The notes under the pieces: model-generated
Database searches by the model: none
Told to the model about the DNA's origin: nothing
The model's input: only the letters and a program-made list of their open reading frames with translations
Program-made: the position numbers and the translations under genes
Shown: positions 1 to 11,319 of the stretch, piece by piece
Numbering within the stretch: position 1 is the stretch's first letter
Layout of the letters: every line of letters starts with the position of its first letter
Source of the DNA: Anniella stebbinsi
Lineage: Eukaryota; Chordata; Lepidosauria; Squamata; Anniellidae
Direction: 5' to 3'
Assembly (NCBI GenBank): GCA_029215795.1
Contig: JARDYH010000003.1
Location: forward strand, 104,440,609-104,504,608
Length of the DNA: 64,000 nucleotides

Positions 1-1084
1 AAATGGGTGTTAAATGTGCGGGTGACAAGGTAGCATCCTGGCTGATTCTTTATCGTTTGGGGTGCTATTGTTATGCTGCCCAGCATATGATAAGACACAA
101 AGTGGAGGTGGTTGGTGGGTTTTAATTCATCCTGGGCAGCAAAACTACGGACAGACTTCGAAGGGTTGGATCCAGATTTAAACTGGATCGATGGCGCTGA
201 TGGAAATGGACTTCCCCACCCCCTCCTTTCCAAGGCAGCCCCGCCTCCTGCCCCCTGAAAATGCTTCAAAGAGAATCAGGAGACCTTGCTGAATGGGGTG
301 AATTGGGAAGGGGGAATCCCTCAAATTCAGGTGAAGGAAGCTTCTGCAAGCAGAATCCTTCCAGAAGGCCCCTTTTTGTGGAAGGCTCATCCTGGATCCA
401 ACCCTAATCTTGGGCTGGCCCTTATACTGTGGCCCCGATAGGCTCTGTACACTACCCAGCATTGCTAATGTCTGAAAAGAGTGCTAATGATCCAGTTTAA
501 AAACAGCAACAACACCTGGGGAGTTATTTGCTGTGAGCTCCTGGTTTGGCTAGAACACAAGCCAGGCTATTCCCTCCAAGCCACCCAAGCCTGTCCCAAA
601 GTGTGTGTTCTCCATGGCTAAGAAGCCAAATAGGTCTCTGCACAAGCCCCACTTCAAAAGTGCCTTCCTTATACCTGACCCAGAATGCTGTTCAGGTCGC
701 TTTCTTTTCAAGAGGGTTTTGTTCACTGGAATGCCCATGCAAGGCCCCGTCATCACATCCAGCCCCATGGGACGGTATCCTTGGGCACCTGCCAAGTTCC
801 ATGCCCCAGCAGGGGGCTCACCAGTAGCTGGCAAAATCCCCTGGCCTTCCTCACAGGCCACCGCCTGCACATCTTCTCCCCTGAAAGAAGCTGACTAAGA
901 CAACAGAATGAAATTTAATAGAGTGAGTATTAGAAACAGAATTTATGAGCTAGACACTTTTTGTAATGTCCAAGCAAGTCAACGACAGCGGTTCTCACCC
1001 TGGTACAGCTTGGTAAAAGGGGAGCAATATCGCTCATACTACTTGTGAGAGTTAACATTTCCAAGACTGAGAAAAGCATTTACG

Positions 1085-1578
1085 GCCCTCCGTTTTCAAA
1101 CAACAGTGACAGCATGCCTGGAGGGGAAATACAAGGGGATCCCATATGCACAAAGAAAATGTATCTGTGGTGCAGAGGAGGTTGAAGACCTAGTACATTA
1201 CCTCCTCTATTGCCCATTGTATCAAGGTATCAGGGTGCGTTTTCTAAAAGAAATTCTGGAAAAAAGGGAGGGCTTATCAAATAGAGACCTTACTTTGAAA
1301 CTTCTGGCTGACTATGACATGGCAATTTCAAGAAAGGTGACAAAATTTGCTGTAGCTACACAAAAGATCAGACAAAACTTTTTATTGCAAGAAGGGGTTG
1401 ATTGCAATGGGGATAATTTTATTTAAATAGTGGTTCATATAGAGTATTTTTAATTGGCATTGAAATGTGGAAGGATGGGGCGACCCTCGATTATGTTTGG
1501 GGCGACCCATGGAGGTTGTGTATGTATTGATTGTAAAGGCCATTGTGCCATATGCAAATAAACTTTGACTAATAGTAA
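1085..1578 (+). mobile_element. LINE fragment, ORF2 C-terminus and 3' tail
   Basis: The 1106-1426 frame reads like a LINE ORF2 C-terminus: RKCICGAEEVEDLVHYLLYCPLY is a Cys/His-type motif (C-x-C ... H ... C) found after the reverse transcriptase in several non-LTR clades, followed by a basic helix-rich end. The sequence runs to CAAATAAACTTTGAC and an A-rich stretch near 1578. It is 5'-truncated. The clade cannot be fixed by eye; a similar tail occurs at 21.1-22.1 kb on the minus strand. Confidence 0.7.
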
Positions 1579-1587
1579 AAAAATAAA

Positions 1588-2360
1588 TGCCAAGTTCTAC
1601 ACCTAGGGGAAAAAACCAAATGCATAGTTACAAGATGGGGGCTACGTGGCTCAGCAATACGACAAGTGAGAAGGATCTTGGAATGGTTGTAGATCACAAG
1701 CTGAATATGAGCCAATAGTGTGATGTGGCTGCATTAATAAAAGTATAGCTTCAAAAAAAGCAAATGCTATTTTGGGCTGCATTAATAGAAGTATAGCTTC
1801 CAAATCACGCAAGGTACTGGTTCCCCTCTATTCGGCACTGGTTAGGCCCCATCTTGAGTATTATGGCCAGTTCTGTGCACCACACTTTAAGAAGGATGCA
1901 GACAAGCTGGAGCGTGTTCAGAGGAGGGCAACGAGGATGATCAGGGGTCTGGAAACAAAGCCCTATGAGAAGAGACTGAAAGAACTGGGGAAGTTAAGCC
2001 TGGAGAAGAGAAGATTGAGGAGAGACATGATAGCACTCTTCAAATACTTGAAAGGTTGTCACACGGAGGAGGGCCAGGATCTCTTCTCGATCAACCCAGA
2101 GTGCAGGACATGGAATAATGGGCTCAAATTACAGGAAGCCAGATTCCGGCTAGACATCAGGAAAAGCTTCCTGACTGTTAGAGCAATACGACAATGGAAC
2201 CAATGACCTAGGGAGGTGGTGGGCTCTCCCACACTAGAGGCCTTCAAGAGGCAGCTGAACAACCATCTGTCAAGTATGCTTTAAGGTGGATTCCTGCACT
2301 GAGCAGGGGGTTGGACTCAATGGCCTTACACGCCCCTTCCAACTCTATGATTCTATGATC
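1588..2360 (+). mobile_element. CR1 LINE 3' fragment
   Basis: The 1772-2206 frame encodes the CR1 reverse-transcriptase C-terminal region: [20 protein letters not shown], then [32 protein letters not shown] and [20 protein letters not shown]. The upstream segment (from about 1590) encodes SEKDLGMVVDHKLNMSQ-like sequence, interrupted by a stop and a short partial repeat around 1720-1795. The element ends with the CR1 hallmark of TTCTATGA repeats near 2345-2360. It is 5'-truncated and inactive. Confidence 0.93.
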
Positions 2361-2925
2361 TGGGATGTCTGAGCACACAGATCTGGCATCTTTGGAAGCA
2401 GAATTGGAGAGAGAGGCTCAGCTTGTGACGATGAGTGGAAGAGACATGTTTCCTACCCGTACTTAGATTTGCCTTTCTAGTAAATAAGGTCTGGTTTTGC
2501 CTAGAACTTGCTACATTACTCATCAGTTTCTTGCTACTGATCCTTGTGGCTTCTCAAGGCTCAGCCACTCAAGGAGATCTGCTGTCCAAACCAATTACAG
2601 GGTGAAGAACCCAGGCCTGAAATGAAGCATGGCAGGGAAAGTAGAGATTTGTGGAAAAAGCAAAATGAGTTATTTTTACTCTCAACTTTCTGTTTGTTAA
2701 CATCCTCTTAGGCCTCGGAGGGCATATCTACACCACAAACACACTGGCTTAATCATCGGTCCTCTCCTTCAGAAAGCATTGTGAATGGGACTAGGGATCT
2801 CTGTCAGAGAGGTCTCAGCATCTCCTCACCTTCCCAGATCACAGTTTCATTGGTGTGGGGGTGGGGGTGGGGGGGTGTTTTGGGCGGGGGCAGGGGGAGC
2901 TATGACAATTAAACAAGAATAAAAG
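2361..2925. other. Gene-free stretch with a G-rich tract
   Basis: No gene recognised. Positions 2856-2900 hold a run of GGGGG blocks separated by T or GTTTT and GC, a potential G-quadruplex on the plus strand. Confidence 0.5.
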
Positions 2926-2992
2926 TTATTTATTTATTTATTTATTTATTGCATTTTTATACCGCCCTATAGCCGAAGCTCTCTGGGCTACA
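2926..2992 (-). mobile_element. L2 LINE 3' terminal fragment
   Basis: The minus strand reads GCCCAGAGAGCTTCGGCTAT, then GGGCGGTATAAAAATGC, then an (AAAT)n tail, the same 3' terminus that closes the L2 copies at 17.8 and 34.9 kb. Only the last 65 bases are present. Confidence 0.8.
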
Positions 2993-3765
2993 CCTGTTGT
3001 GTAGTTATATCCTTTGAGCAGGAGAGACAGAAAGTCAAGAGTAGTATCTTTGATCATCTCACTCTCTCTGTGGTTCTTATGTTTCACAACCATGTGTATA
3101 ATGTGTGTTTGGAAGAGACTGCAATGTTGAGTTGGTGTATATATATCCATACTTCCCAGAGTGTTCGGAAGCATCAGTAAATCTTTTACATGACCGGCTT
3201 CCTTGTGAGGAGGCAATATGGAAACCTGAGGTGTTATTTTGCATTATTGTGTCTTAAAATATATAGTTTAAGTAGGAGGAGCAGGTATTGTTTCTTGTGG
3301 TATACATGATCATTTTGTTCTACTCTTATCTCTGATCAAACTGGTTTTGCGGAGTTTTACTAATGACTCATGCCTGTCAGACTTGTTTAGCCAAAGACAA
3401 AGGAAACGAGCAACATGTCCACACTATGCATTTAAACCAGCTCCAAACATCTTTAACTGTCACTGCTCCAAGGATTAGGGCAAAGGAGGAATGTTTGTGG
3501 TCAGTGTCGGACAATCAACACTGTCCATAGCTGGATTCGGCCTCTGGTTTCTTTAGAGATGAAGGCTAGAAAGGGAGGTAATAGATGGGTGCATCAAAGG
3601 TGATAAGAAGCCTTTCTCAACCAGTTTACCACTCTATAAACGTTACAGCTGCCTTCACCCTTATAGATTCAACCACCTAGAAGCCTGTCAAAGGAATTAT
3701 TTCAGTAAGGCAACCAAGGCATTAAAAAGCATGACCTTTACACATATCCTGATAAATCACACACA
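2993..3765. other. Gene-free stretch
   Basis: No gene or repeat recognised apart from short A/T-rich tracts. The minus-strand frame at 2938-3216 starts inside an L2 tail and has no recognisable domain. Confidence 0.4.
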
Positions 3766-3840
3766 GAGCCTATCTACACTACTGCTTTAAAACGGTTTAT
3801 AACAGTTTAAAACCGGTTAATAAGTAGTGTTGATAGGCTC
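3766..3840. mobile_element. 75-bp palindromic MITE, copy 1
   Basis: The ends read GAGCCTATCTACACTACTGC and, inverted, GTGTTGATAGGCTC; the whole unit is an imperfect palindrome with AACCGG/CCGGTT near the middle. It is flanked by ACA on both sides, a possible 3-bp target duplication. A second copy in opposite orientation lies at 62676-62753, so this is a dispersed element and not a chance hairpin. Confidence 0.75.
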
Positions 3841-5574
3841 ACATTCTCCCTGTTGTTCAGTGGTGTTTGTGGCAGCGTGCTATCAATTTGCCATGAAGTG
3901 AATGTGGGAAGAGGGATGTGAGATGTGAGATTTGACAGACTGAGCTAACTTTATCTCAATTCATTTGCTTTCTTGCTTCCTCAATAATGCACAATAACAG
4001 TGTAAGTCATAATGGCAATTTAAAACTGAGAGTTCTGGGGCAAAGAGAAGAATAAAGATTGGCACGTGATTGCACACACACCGTAGTTTCTAGGATAACT
4101 CCCTACACCACCACTGTAGTCTTTTTTTTTCTTAAGTCCTGAAAAAGTCTTTTTTCAAAGAGACATTTGCATCCTGTCCAAAATCATGCGCACAAGCCAG
4201 GAGTCAAAGGGGCCTTCTTGTGACATGACTTGTGGTCAGTAGAGGAAGCAAAATAAGGAACTCTGGGTTTCTATTACTCTTAGGAAAGAACTTTGGTTTG
4301 GAAGGATCCAGTGCACATTGCAGCAAATTTCAGAAAGAGTCTGGGATGAGTGTCCATGAGTTTGTATGATAAAGGGTGAGCAAACACCGAGCCAGCATTC
4401 TGTGTGGCTTTCTCCAGCAGAAGCCTCCCTTCATGCTGTGCCTAGCCCAGGGTGGCTTGGCAACCCTACTTTCTTGCTCATAATGCCAACTTTTGATTCC
4501 AAACATTCTGGTACCTGTGCAGGGCCAGGAGGGATTCTGACAGAAGCTGATGAGAGAACAGCTAACATCGAATGATTTCTCTTGGCTCCTGTGGCTGGTG
4601 CTGGCAGATGTGGGTTGAACCTGTGCTTGGATCCTAGATCAGGGAGGTGGAGATTCACAGGAGGAAACTGGGTGTCAGAACCATCCCTGCCACTGCCAAA
4701 TTGCTCTGCTGATACTCCTTGGCCTGATGGGGATAGTTTTGGAAGAAGCACCTTTTAAAAAAAGCTTCCCACAAAGAAAACTAGATGCCAAGCTAAAGGA
4801 TTCTAACTCAGCTGTCTCTTTGGAATGCTAGTTTTTGTCTGTAGGGTTTTTTTTATGGGGAACATTACATCATGTTCCCGCTTTCAGTCTGGAACAGTAC
4901 AATCCAAATGCAGGCTTACTGCCTCATCTGCTGTTTGTGAGCATTAGGCCTAAGTCTTTTTGGATAAAAGCAAGCTACATAGGGAAACCAAGACAATGCT
5001 TCCCAAAGAATTGTATTGCTTCAAGGATGACCATCTGCTGCTCTTGTTCAGAAGCAAATACCATTGTTTCTGTGAGAAAAAATAATCTCTCCTGATTGTC
5101 ATTACAGCATCATGTAAATTCCTTTTAGGACAGTCCTTAATGTGCCTCACGCACATCGCTAACAGAAGAATCCTACTGTTCGGGGAAGAACAGTGTCAGA
5201 ACCTTTGATGAACCCAAAGCCCAGCCAGGCTCACGCCAGGAGGGTGGAAATGAGGGAGGAGTGTCGTTTTTGTTTTTGTTTTCCCTCCAAATGGAAGGGA
5301 AACAATGACCCTTCCACTGAACCAACAGGAAGGAATCAATCTACACCAGCTCCAGAGCTAGTGCAGATCTGCAGCCACTTTGGGGAAGTGACTGGGGACT
5401 GGGAAGACTGGGGACTGTAGAGAAGAAGCAGACTCACAGATAACTGAGACAACTAGGAGACGGATTCTGGGGGAGGGACTTCTCTCTTTCGCTTTGCCCC
5501 CAGCCCCTGGAATGCCCTCCCAGGGACTATAGGATTCCAGCATAATTGCATCAAATGCATTCAGCAAAGACATA
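3841..5574. other. Gene-free stretch
   Basis: About 1.7 kb with no recognised gene, LINE or MITE. Frames on both strands are short and lack domain signatures. Confidence 0.4.
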
Positions 5575-5931
5575 GGCCCCCTCTACAAGAATTCGGTTTG
5601 GCGCCTGGTTGTCCAATTATGCGCATCTTCTCACAATCACTGTTACAATAATGACTGTATGCGGGAGGCGGTTAAGCGCATAACTGGTGGCCCGACTGGT
5701 TGTTTGAAACGCACTTTAAAGTGGCTGAAATGCGGAGAATTGCTTGTTTACATGGTCAAAATGTGCTTTAACGGCCGCGGAGCAGGAAAACTCGCTATTT
5801 AACGTGCATTCGATAATGCGCATAATCAGAGAGAAAACGCACCTCTACCCCCAATTTGCACTCCGCTCTTGTAGAGGTAAAAATTTTAATGAGACTTGAA
5901 AGACCTTTAAACCTCTCGTGTAGAGGCACCC
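5575..5931 (-). mobile_element. 355-bp GCGCAT-rich MITE, copy 1
   Basis: A 357-bp unit with ends GGCCCCCTCTACAAG and, inverted, GGGTGCCTCTACACG. It is flanked by ATA on both sides (3-bp duplication). The interior has many GCGCAT/ATGCGC motifs, a TTGTTTACATGG segment and ATTTTACCTCTACAAG subterminal repeats shared with the copies at 37.5, 52.7 and 54.7 kb. No coding capacity. The termini and 3-bp A/T target duplication fit a Harbinger-like MITE; this class call is inference. Confidence 0.82.
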
Positions 5932-6061
5932 ATAAATTATCCTTGGCCAGAGTTGCAGTAGTAAATTACTCCGTTGTTGCTAGTCATGCTGTAGTCACCC
6001 AACATTCAACAGCAAAGATAGCAATTAGGGCCAACAGAGATCTGGAGAAGTGTGGTGCAGA

Positions 6062-6203
6062 GATTTTAGACTTGGACTGTGACTAGTGGGCTTCATATCC
6101 CTGCACAGATATAAAGGTGTTTGGGTGACCTGGGGCAAGTCAATGTCTCATCCTAACCTACTTCAGAAGCTGTGAAAATACAAGGCAAGAACCTAATGTA
6201 TAC
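6062..6203 (+). mobile_element. CORE-SINE (MIR-type), left part, split by a hAT insertion
   Basis: The pattern GTGACCTGGGGCAAGTCA, then CCTAACCTACTTCAGAAG resembles the CORE/MIR-type SINE core (compare the cleaner copy at 38.9 kb). The sequence continues after the hAT insertion at 7123 with CACCCTGGGCAATTTGGAGG, so the SINE was present before the hAT element landed. Confidence 0.6.
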
Positions 6204-6450
6204 TAGGGCTCTGCAAAGATTTGGATCCGGATGTCCGGATCCGAATCAGGGAGGAGCTATTGGGCCAGATCTGCCATTTCAGGCCGGATCCGCCATTTTG
6301 CACCAAAGCCCCAAGGGCCCCATGCAGCCTACAACTCCCAGGAAGCAGTGCCTAGGAGGGCTGCCAGTAATATCTCAACTATTTTGTGGTTTTTGTGTTT
6401 TGTATTTGTTGTTGTTCCCCACCTTGATCTGGAGGGAGAGGCGGGTTATA

Positions 6451-6483
<33 letters not shown>

Positions 6484-7114
6484 TATTATTATTATTATTA
6501 TTATAGCGGGGCCTAAGAACAAAGGGAGGACTGGGACTCACCCCACCATCGCCAGCTCCGCCGTGCGATCGCCAGCTCCGCCAGGCAAGCGCCCGCAGCT
6601 TCCCAGCCCAGCTCCTCCTGCGTACCCCAGGCAGGCAGGTCCAGTGCCTGAGCTCCTCCACACGTGCTCGCCAGCTTCCCACCGCAGTTGGCAGCTTCTG
6701 GCCCCCAATCGCGTCTGGAAGCTGGCGAGCGTGGCCGGAAGCTGGCAATCATGAGCAGAGGAGCTCAGGCGCCGGACCTGCCTGGCGATCAAGGAAGGAG
6801 CTCAAGCACCGGGCCTGCCTGCCTGGGGAATGCGGGAGGAGCTGGGCCGGGAAGCTTCGGGTGCTCGGCTGGCAGAGCTGGCGATCACACGGTGGAGCTG
6901 GTGATTGCGCGGGTGAGTCCCCAGTCCTCCCTTCATTCCTGGGCCCCGCTACTGACAGCCCTCCCAGGCACTGCTTCCTGAAATTGTAGGCTGCATGAGG
7001 GCCCCGGGGCTTTGGCACGAAATGGCCAATCCGGCCTAAAATGGCAGATCCGGCCCAATAGCCCCTCCCTGATTCAGATCCGGACATCCGGATCCGAATC
7101 TTTGCACAGCCCTA
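6204..7114. mobile_element. hAT-like foldback element with 8-bp target duplication
   Basis: A 911-bp unit. The left end TAGGGCTCTGCAAAGATT and the inverted right end TAGGGCTGTGCAAAGATT start long arms (about 165 bp, roughly 87% alike by eye: 6204-6368 and 6950-7114). The arms continue into GC-rich segments (6505-6545 pairs with 6912-6950). ATGTATAC flanks it on both sides (6196-6203 and 7115-7122), an exact 8-bp duplication typical of hAT elements. The interior is CpG-rich, with no transposase. The left arm is itself interrupted at 6370-6504 by a LINE/SINE tail. Confidence 0.88.
6370..6504 (+). mobile_element. Retroposon 3' tail with (AAT)n/(ATT)n, nested in the hAT arm
   Basis: The segment TTGTTGTTCCCCACCTTGAT, then GGAGAGGCGGGTTATAAATA followed by AAT and ATT repeats (about 6450-6504) matches tails at 56.2 kb and, inverted, 29.4 kb. 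It is absent from the matching position of the right arm of the surrounding foldback, so it was inserted after the foldback formed. Confidence 0.72.
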
Positions 7115-7165
7115 ATGTATACCACCCTGGGCAATTTGGAGGGAAAACTTTACACAATTAGAAAT

Positions 7166-8130
7166 TTAGCAAATGATGCTCAAACTACATGCTAAGCAGA
7201 GTCTGTAATCCTTTCCAGAACCATTTAAAAAACAACAACAACAACACACAAAACAACAAGAAACAGAAAACAGGCTTGAACAGAAGAATGGCAGGCAGCT
7301 GTTCAACCCTTTCCCACCTTACATTTCTCAGTTGGAAGTCCCCCCCCCCCCCAGATTCCCATCCTGAAAGTGATAAAGCATCTTGGGGAGGGTACTTTTG
7401 ACCTACAAAAAGACCAGAGAGGAAAAAGTTAAGCAGACTCCCCCTCATACCCTCAAGTGCAGACTGCCCAGGGCTGTTTAAAAAAAAAAAAAAAAACACC
7501 TGGCAGTGAAAACGTTTCTTAACACACTTTGCAATGCTAATATTGGGGAGTATTCAAACATTTGATCCCCCACCTGCATTGTGAAGTAGTAAGTCCATCA
7601 AGAATTGCATCATGCGATTCTGTGCATCATTTAGTTTGCCTTTCAATCAATAACTTTTGCACACCACCTCTGATCAAGTGGAACCGTCTATTGCTTCCTT
7701 GTAAACAGGAATTGTGAAGCAACTCGTTCTGGCTTGGATTCTCGGAGCGTTTTTATTGGCAGGCGGCACCAAGGAGCTACCTCTCAATGCGTCTCATGAT
7801 CACTGAATCAATCCTATTGCTACCTACCCACCCAGCTCCTCTCCTGCCTGTCATGTTCAAAATGACAGAATTCAAAATATTCTGTCAGAAGTTGCAGATC
7901 TAGCGTAACAAGTCATTTTAAATGCTTGGGACGTTGATGTGGAGGAAAGGGCGAGGGCTTGGATTCCCTTCCATCAGTTGCTTATTTTCCCATGCCAGGT
8001 TTCGCAAGAGTACAGGTGTTTGCCTCTAGTGTCCTGGCCATACTCCAAGCACCAAATGAAGCAATTACACACAGCTTACCTAAATTGCACTCTTTACCCT
8101 CCCTAGCCTCACAAATTTGCTTGAATACAG
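7166..8130. other. Gene-free stretch
   Basis: No gene recognised. It contains an AAC-rich tract (about 7227-7260), a C run (7341-7353) and an A run (7480-7497), which account for the low-complexity reading frames here. Confidence 0.4.
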
Positions 8131-8134
8131 CTAC

Positions 8135-8158
8135 TGTGTGTGTGTGTGTGTGTGTGTG
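8135..8158. repeat. (TG)n microsatellite
   Basis: About twelve uninterrupted TG units. Confidence 0.95.
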
Positions 8159-8199
8159 CATGCCTACAGGCATTCTTGAATTATCAAGCTGAGCAACAT

Positions 8200-8405
8200 C
8201 ATAGTCTAGACCCAACCTGTTGCCCTCCAGATGTGCTGGACTGTAATCCTCTTTATCTCTGGATGGGGGGTTGTAGTCCAACACATTTGGAGAGTCCCAG
8301 GTTACGGAAGGCTGGACTAAAGGTACATGCTACTCAGCTTGATGGGAGTTGCAGATAATGGGAGTTGCAGTCTAACACATCTGGAACGCCCCAGGTTAAT
8401 CCAGA
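8200..8405. repeat. Dispersed repeat of the CTCCAGATGTG / GGAGTTGTAGTCC type
   Basis: CAACCTGTTGCCCTCCAGAT opens a unit that closes with inverted sequence of the type GGAGTTGCAGTCTAACACAT and CCCAGGTT. The same inverted-repeat element occurs cleanly at 31.37-31.52 kb and in part at 11.33-11.41 and 52.54 kb. It has no coding capacity and is probably a MITE. Confidence 0.6.
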
Positions 8406-8464
8406 ACAATTAAAGCCGCACCAGATATAGTGGGTTTTTCAACAGCAAGCAAAGCCCTTTTGGC

Positions 8465-8486
8465 CAGAGAGAGAGAGAGAGAGAGA
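8465..8486. repeat. (GA)n microsatellite
   Basis: About ten GA units starting in CCAGAGAG. Confidence 0.85.
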
Positions 8487-9732
8487 AATAGCAAAGGATT
8501 TCCAAGATATGATGACACTACAAACTGCCAGGTCATATAGCACCATTATGCTCCAATCAGCTAAAGTTTCTGTTGCAGACCAATCCTCTGAACTGTATAG
8601 AACTGAAAATAGCATAGAATTAAAGGCACTTTAATCATGGCTCTTCCTCTGTAAACTACACATGGAATTGGTATTGGCTAACATGGGATATTTTGCAATT
8701 TTTGTGTCTATGTTCCATCCATACCAGTGCCCTAACTGCTGCTCTTCTCATATTTAAGGAGGCACAGGAGTGCCTCCTTTGTTAAGAGCGAACCGGGAAA
8801 AAAGCATTCCACCATGTTAAAGGGGTAATTGGGGGGTGGTCATTCTAACATTCATGAAATCGAAAATGTCTCACCAAACTTCCTGAAATTTACAAGTGCC
8901 AGAAAGAAATGTTGGTTTTACATAACCTGAAAATTTCAAGAAGATTGGTGAAAGATTGAGGGAAGAATGGCAGTTTAAATTAGAAAAGAAAAAAAAACCC
9001 TCTCTGAATCAGAACGATTCTGATAATTATGACTGGCGATTATATATGTCATGGATTTTTGTAAAGAATAAGCCCTTACTAAGTAATCCAGTAGTGGTGT
9101 CTTCTTTCTCCTTCCTTGCAGTTTGTGGAATAGCTTTTCTTTTTTCAAAATTCCCTTCGGTTGATTTTTAATGAATATTTTTCATCATATTTAAGTGAAT
9201 GCAGAGGCCTTCTCTTCAAGCATAGCGTGAGACATGCTCAGTAGCGTTGCTCTCCCCCTCCCTCCGGCCTCAGCCGAATTAGAATGTTGAAAATAAAATG
9301 GCCACCTGCTTCCTCTAGCCTTAGTTATTATTCCCTATTATGACTGTTGGGTTTTAGTTTAACCACTAGGCAGCCTGGTTTCAGACCCCACCACAAGGAA
9401 GCTATGGAATTGAATGGGACTGAAACTTTACTTCACTAGCAGGCCTGGCTTTCTGAGAAGCAGACTCAGCCTGGTTCTTGCCTCCTTTTGGAGAGAAGAA
9501 GAAGAGTTCTCTTTTCTCTCTTTTGGAACATGCTTTCCTTTGGCTTTGAGAGTATTTTGGGCTGCCTTTTCACTGGATCCATGAAAACCTGGTCTTCAGA
9601 TCTCCCCTTGGAATAGGGAGCTATACATTCCCTCCCCCCCCCACACACACACACACAGTGCTCCTTCCCTCTTTTCTAAGAGTTTGGTCCATACTGCTAC
9701 AAAGTTGAAAGCTTCAAACATTTCATTTAATT
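8487..9732. other. Gene-free stretch
   Basis: No gene recognised. A short hairpin AAGGAGGCAC...GTGCCTCCTT lies near 8757-8780. A (CA)n tract lies at about 9642-9657. Confidence 0.4.
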
Positions 9733-10691
9733 CAGTGATGAGCAACCTTTTGAGCTTGGTGTGTCAAACTTCGCCAAAAAACTGAGCATAACTCGGGTGG
9801 TGTGTCACTTTGAGGAAAAAACATTATTTCGCGATATTTATAGTTTAAATAACATAAATGTATAATTGTTATTTAATTTGCGACTAGAATCTTAGTCGTT
9901 AGACTCTAACTCCAAGATTCTAGTCGCAAATGTTTCATCCTCAGGAGCAGCAAATGTTTCATCCTCGGCTACTGCACTTGGCCGTGCAGGAGCCGAGGAT
10001 GAAACATCCTTCTCTAGGGTGACCAGATTTTAAAAATAAAAATCCCGGTCCACCCCCCCACCCAAAACAACCCCCCCACCAAGCCACCCCCCCCCCAAAA
10101 AAAAACAGCCTGGACCTACCGCCGGGTTCTTCCACCGCCACCCGCGCGGGGTTCTCCGTCGCCCGCGCGGCCGTGCCGGGTCCTCCGTCGCCGCCCGCGC
10201 GGAAGAGGCAGGGGAGGGCCGGATCCAATCGGCCCTCCCCTGCCTCTTCCGCGCAGCCGCTGGCCTTACGAGCCCAGCAGCGCCGGTAGACCCGGCGGCA
10301 GTGGCAGCGAAGGAGCCCGGGAAGCGGCAGCCCCCACCCCACCCGCGCCACCCGCCCCACGGCGCGCTCCTTACCTGAGCGTCCGCTTCCCTCCGATGCT
10401 AGATTCTACTGAGAAACAGGCTGCGTGGCCTGTCTCTCAGTAGAATCTAGCACCGGAGGGAAGCGGACGCCCAGGTAAGGACCGCGGGGCGGGCGGCGCG
10501 GGTGGGGGGGGCGCTTCCTGGGCTCCTCCGCCGCCACTGCCTCCGGCCCGGGTCTACCGGCGCCGCTCCTAGCTTGCTGCCACCCGGGCCATCTGGTCAC
10601 CCTATCATGCGGCCGCCTCAGCGGCCACGTGTCATCAGAAATGGCTACGCGTATCAGTGCTGACACGCGTGTCATAGGTTCGCCATCACTG
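9733..10691. mobile_element. hAT element, non-autonomous, with 8-bp target duplication
   Basis: A 959-bp unit with left end CAGTGATGAGCAACC and inverted right end CAGTGATGGCGAACC. It is flanked by ATTTAATT on both sides (9725-9732 and 10692-10699). CAGTG-type ends and an 8-bp duplication place it in the hAT superfamily. The left interior has two perfect 16-bp hairpins (9878-9893 with 9914-9929, and 9955-9970 with 9991-10006). No transposase frame. A second TAGGGTGACC-ended foldback (10015-10604) is nested inside. Confidence 0.87.
10015..10604. mobile_element. GC-rich TAGGGTGACCAGAT foldback nested in the hAT element
   Basis: The ends read TAGGGTGACCAGAT and its inverse, the same termini as the foldbacks at 41.2 and 42.1 kb. 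The core is a long palindrome with arms of about 170 bp (10255-10424 and 10431-10600) meeting at TGCGTG. The arms carry TCAGTAGAATCTAGC and GGAGGGAAGCGGACGC, and each contains CAGGTAAGG, a consensus splice donor, facing outward. No target duplication could be found for this inner unit. Confidence 0.75.
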
Positions 10692-10974
10692 ATTTAATTA
10701 GTTTGGGCTGGTGTAAGTATTAAGAACGATTCTGAAACCTTTCAAAGTGCTTCTGGGCCTTCAGCGTTGGTTTCGGTCTAGTCACATGGTTTTTCTAATG
10801 AAGTTTAGAAACAGTTAAACAGTCATGTATTTTGCATAGTGTACACATGTATTTTCTTTCTAATCCTTACAGTCTAGACTGGCTTCCTCCTTGATGTGTT
10901 TTTGGAGGCAGGCAAAGCCATTTTTGTTCCGGCAGGCCTTTGGCAAATAATCTGGACCTCTGTCTATACCTTGG

Positions 10975-11190
10975 ACTTTTAAATCGTTATATATTGTAAA
11001 TGTTTTAATACTGAAATGTATTTAATTATATTTTTACCTTTTGTATGTTTCTATTTATAGGCTTTAGCTGTATATGTTTTAATTTTGTAAGGCCGCCTTG
11101 AGGCCCAGCATTGGGCAAAAGGTGGGATATAAATAAATAGTAGAAGAAGAAGAAGAAGAAGAAGAAGAAGAAGAAGAAGAAGAAGAAGAG
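10975..11190 (+). mobile_element. LINE 3' tail ending in (GAA)n
   Basis: AGGCCGCCTTGAGGCCCAGC, then GGTGGGATATAAATAAATAG is a LINE/SINE 3' terminus of the L2 style. It ends in about 16 AGA units at 11142-11190. Confidence 0.7.
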
Positions 11191-11319
11191 TAATGTTTCA
11201 CATTTCACTTCTGTATCTGATGTTCTTTTGCATTTACTTTTCTTTATAAACTATTCATATCTTAAGACTTCTTGTGTGGCATGTTTTCATTGGTTTAAAA
11301 AGTTAAAAGGGGTACCAGC

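Noticed and set aside
8757..8780. Rho-independent terminator-like hairpin AAGGAGGCAC...GTGCCTCCTT
   Set aside because: Bacterial-type terminators do not apply here; it is a short chance palindrome or MITE remnant.
10406..10675. 89-codon minus-strand frame inside the hAT element
   Set aside because: It lies in a palindromic, transposon-derived GC-rich segment; long frames are expected from low stop-codon density.
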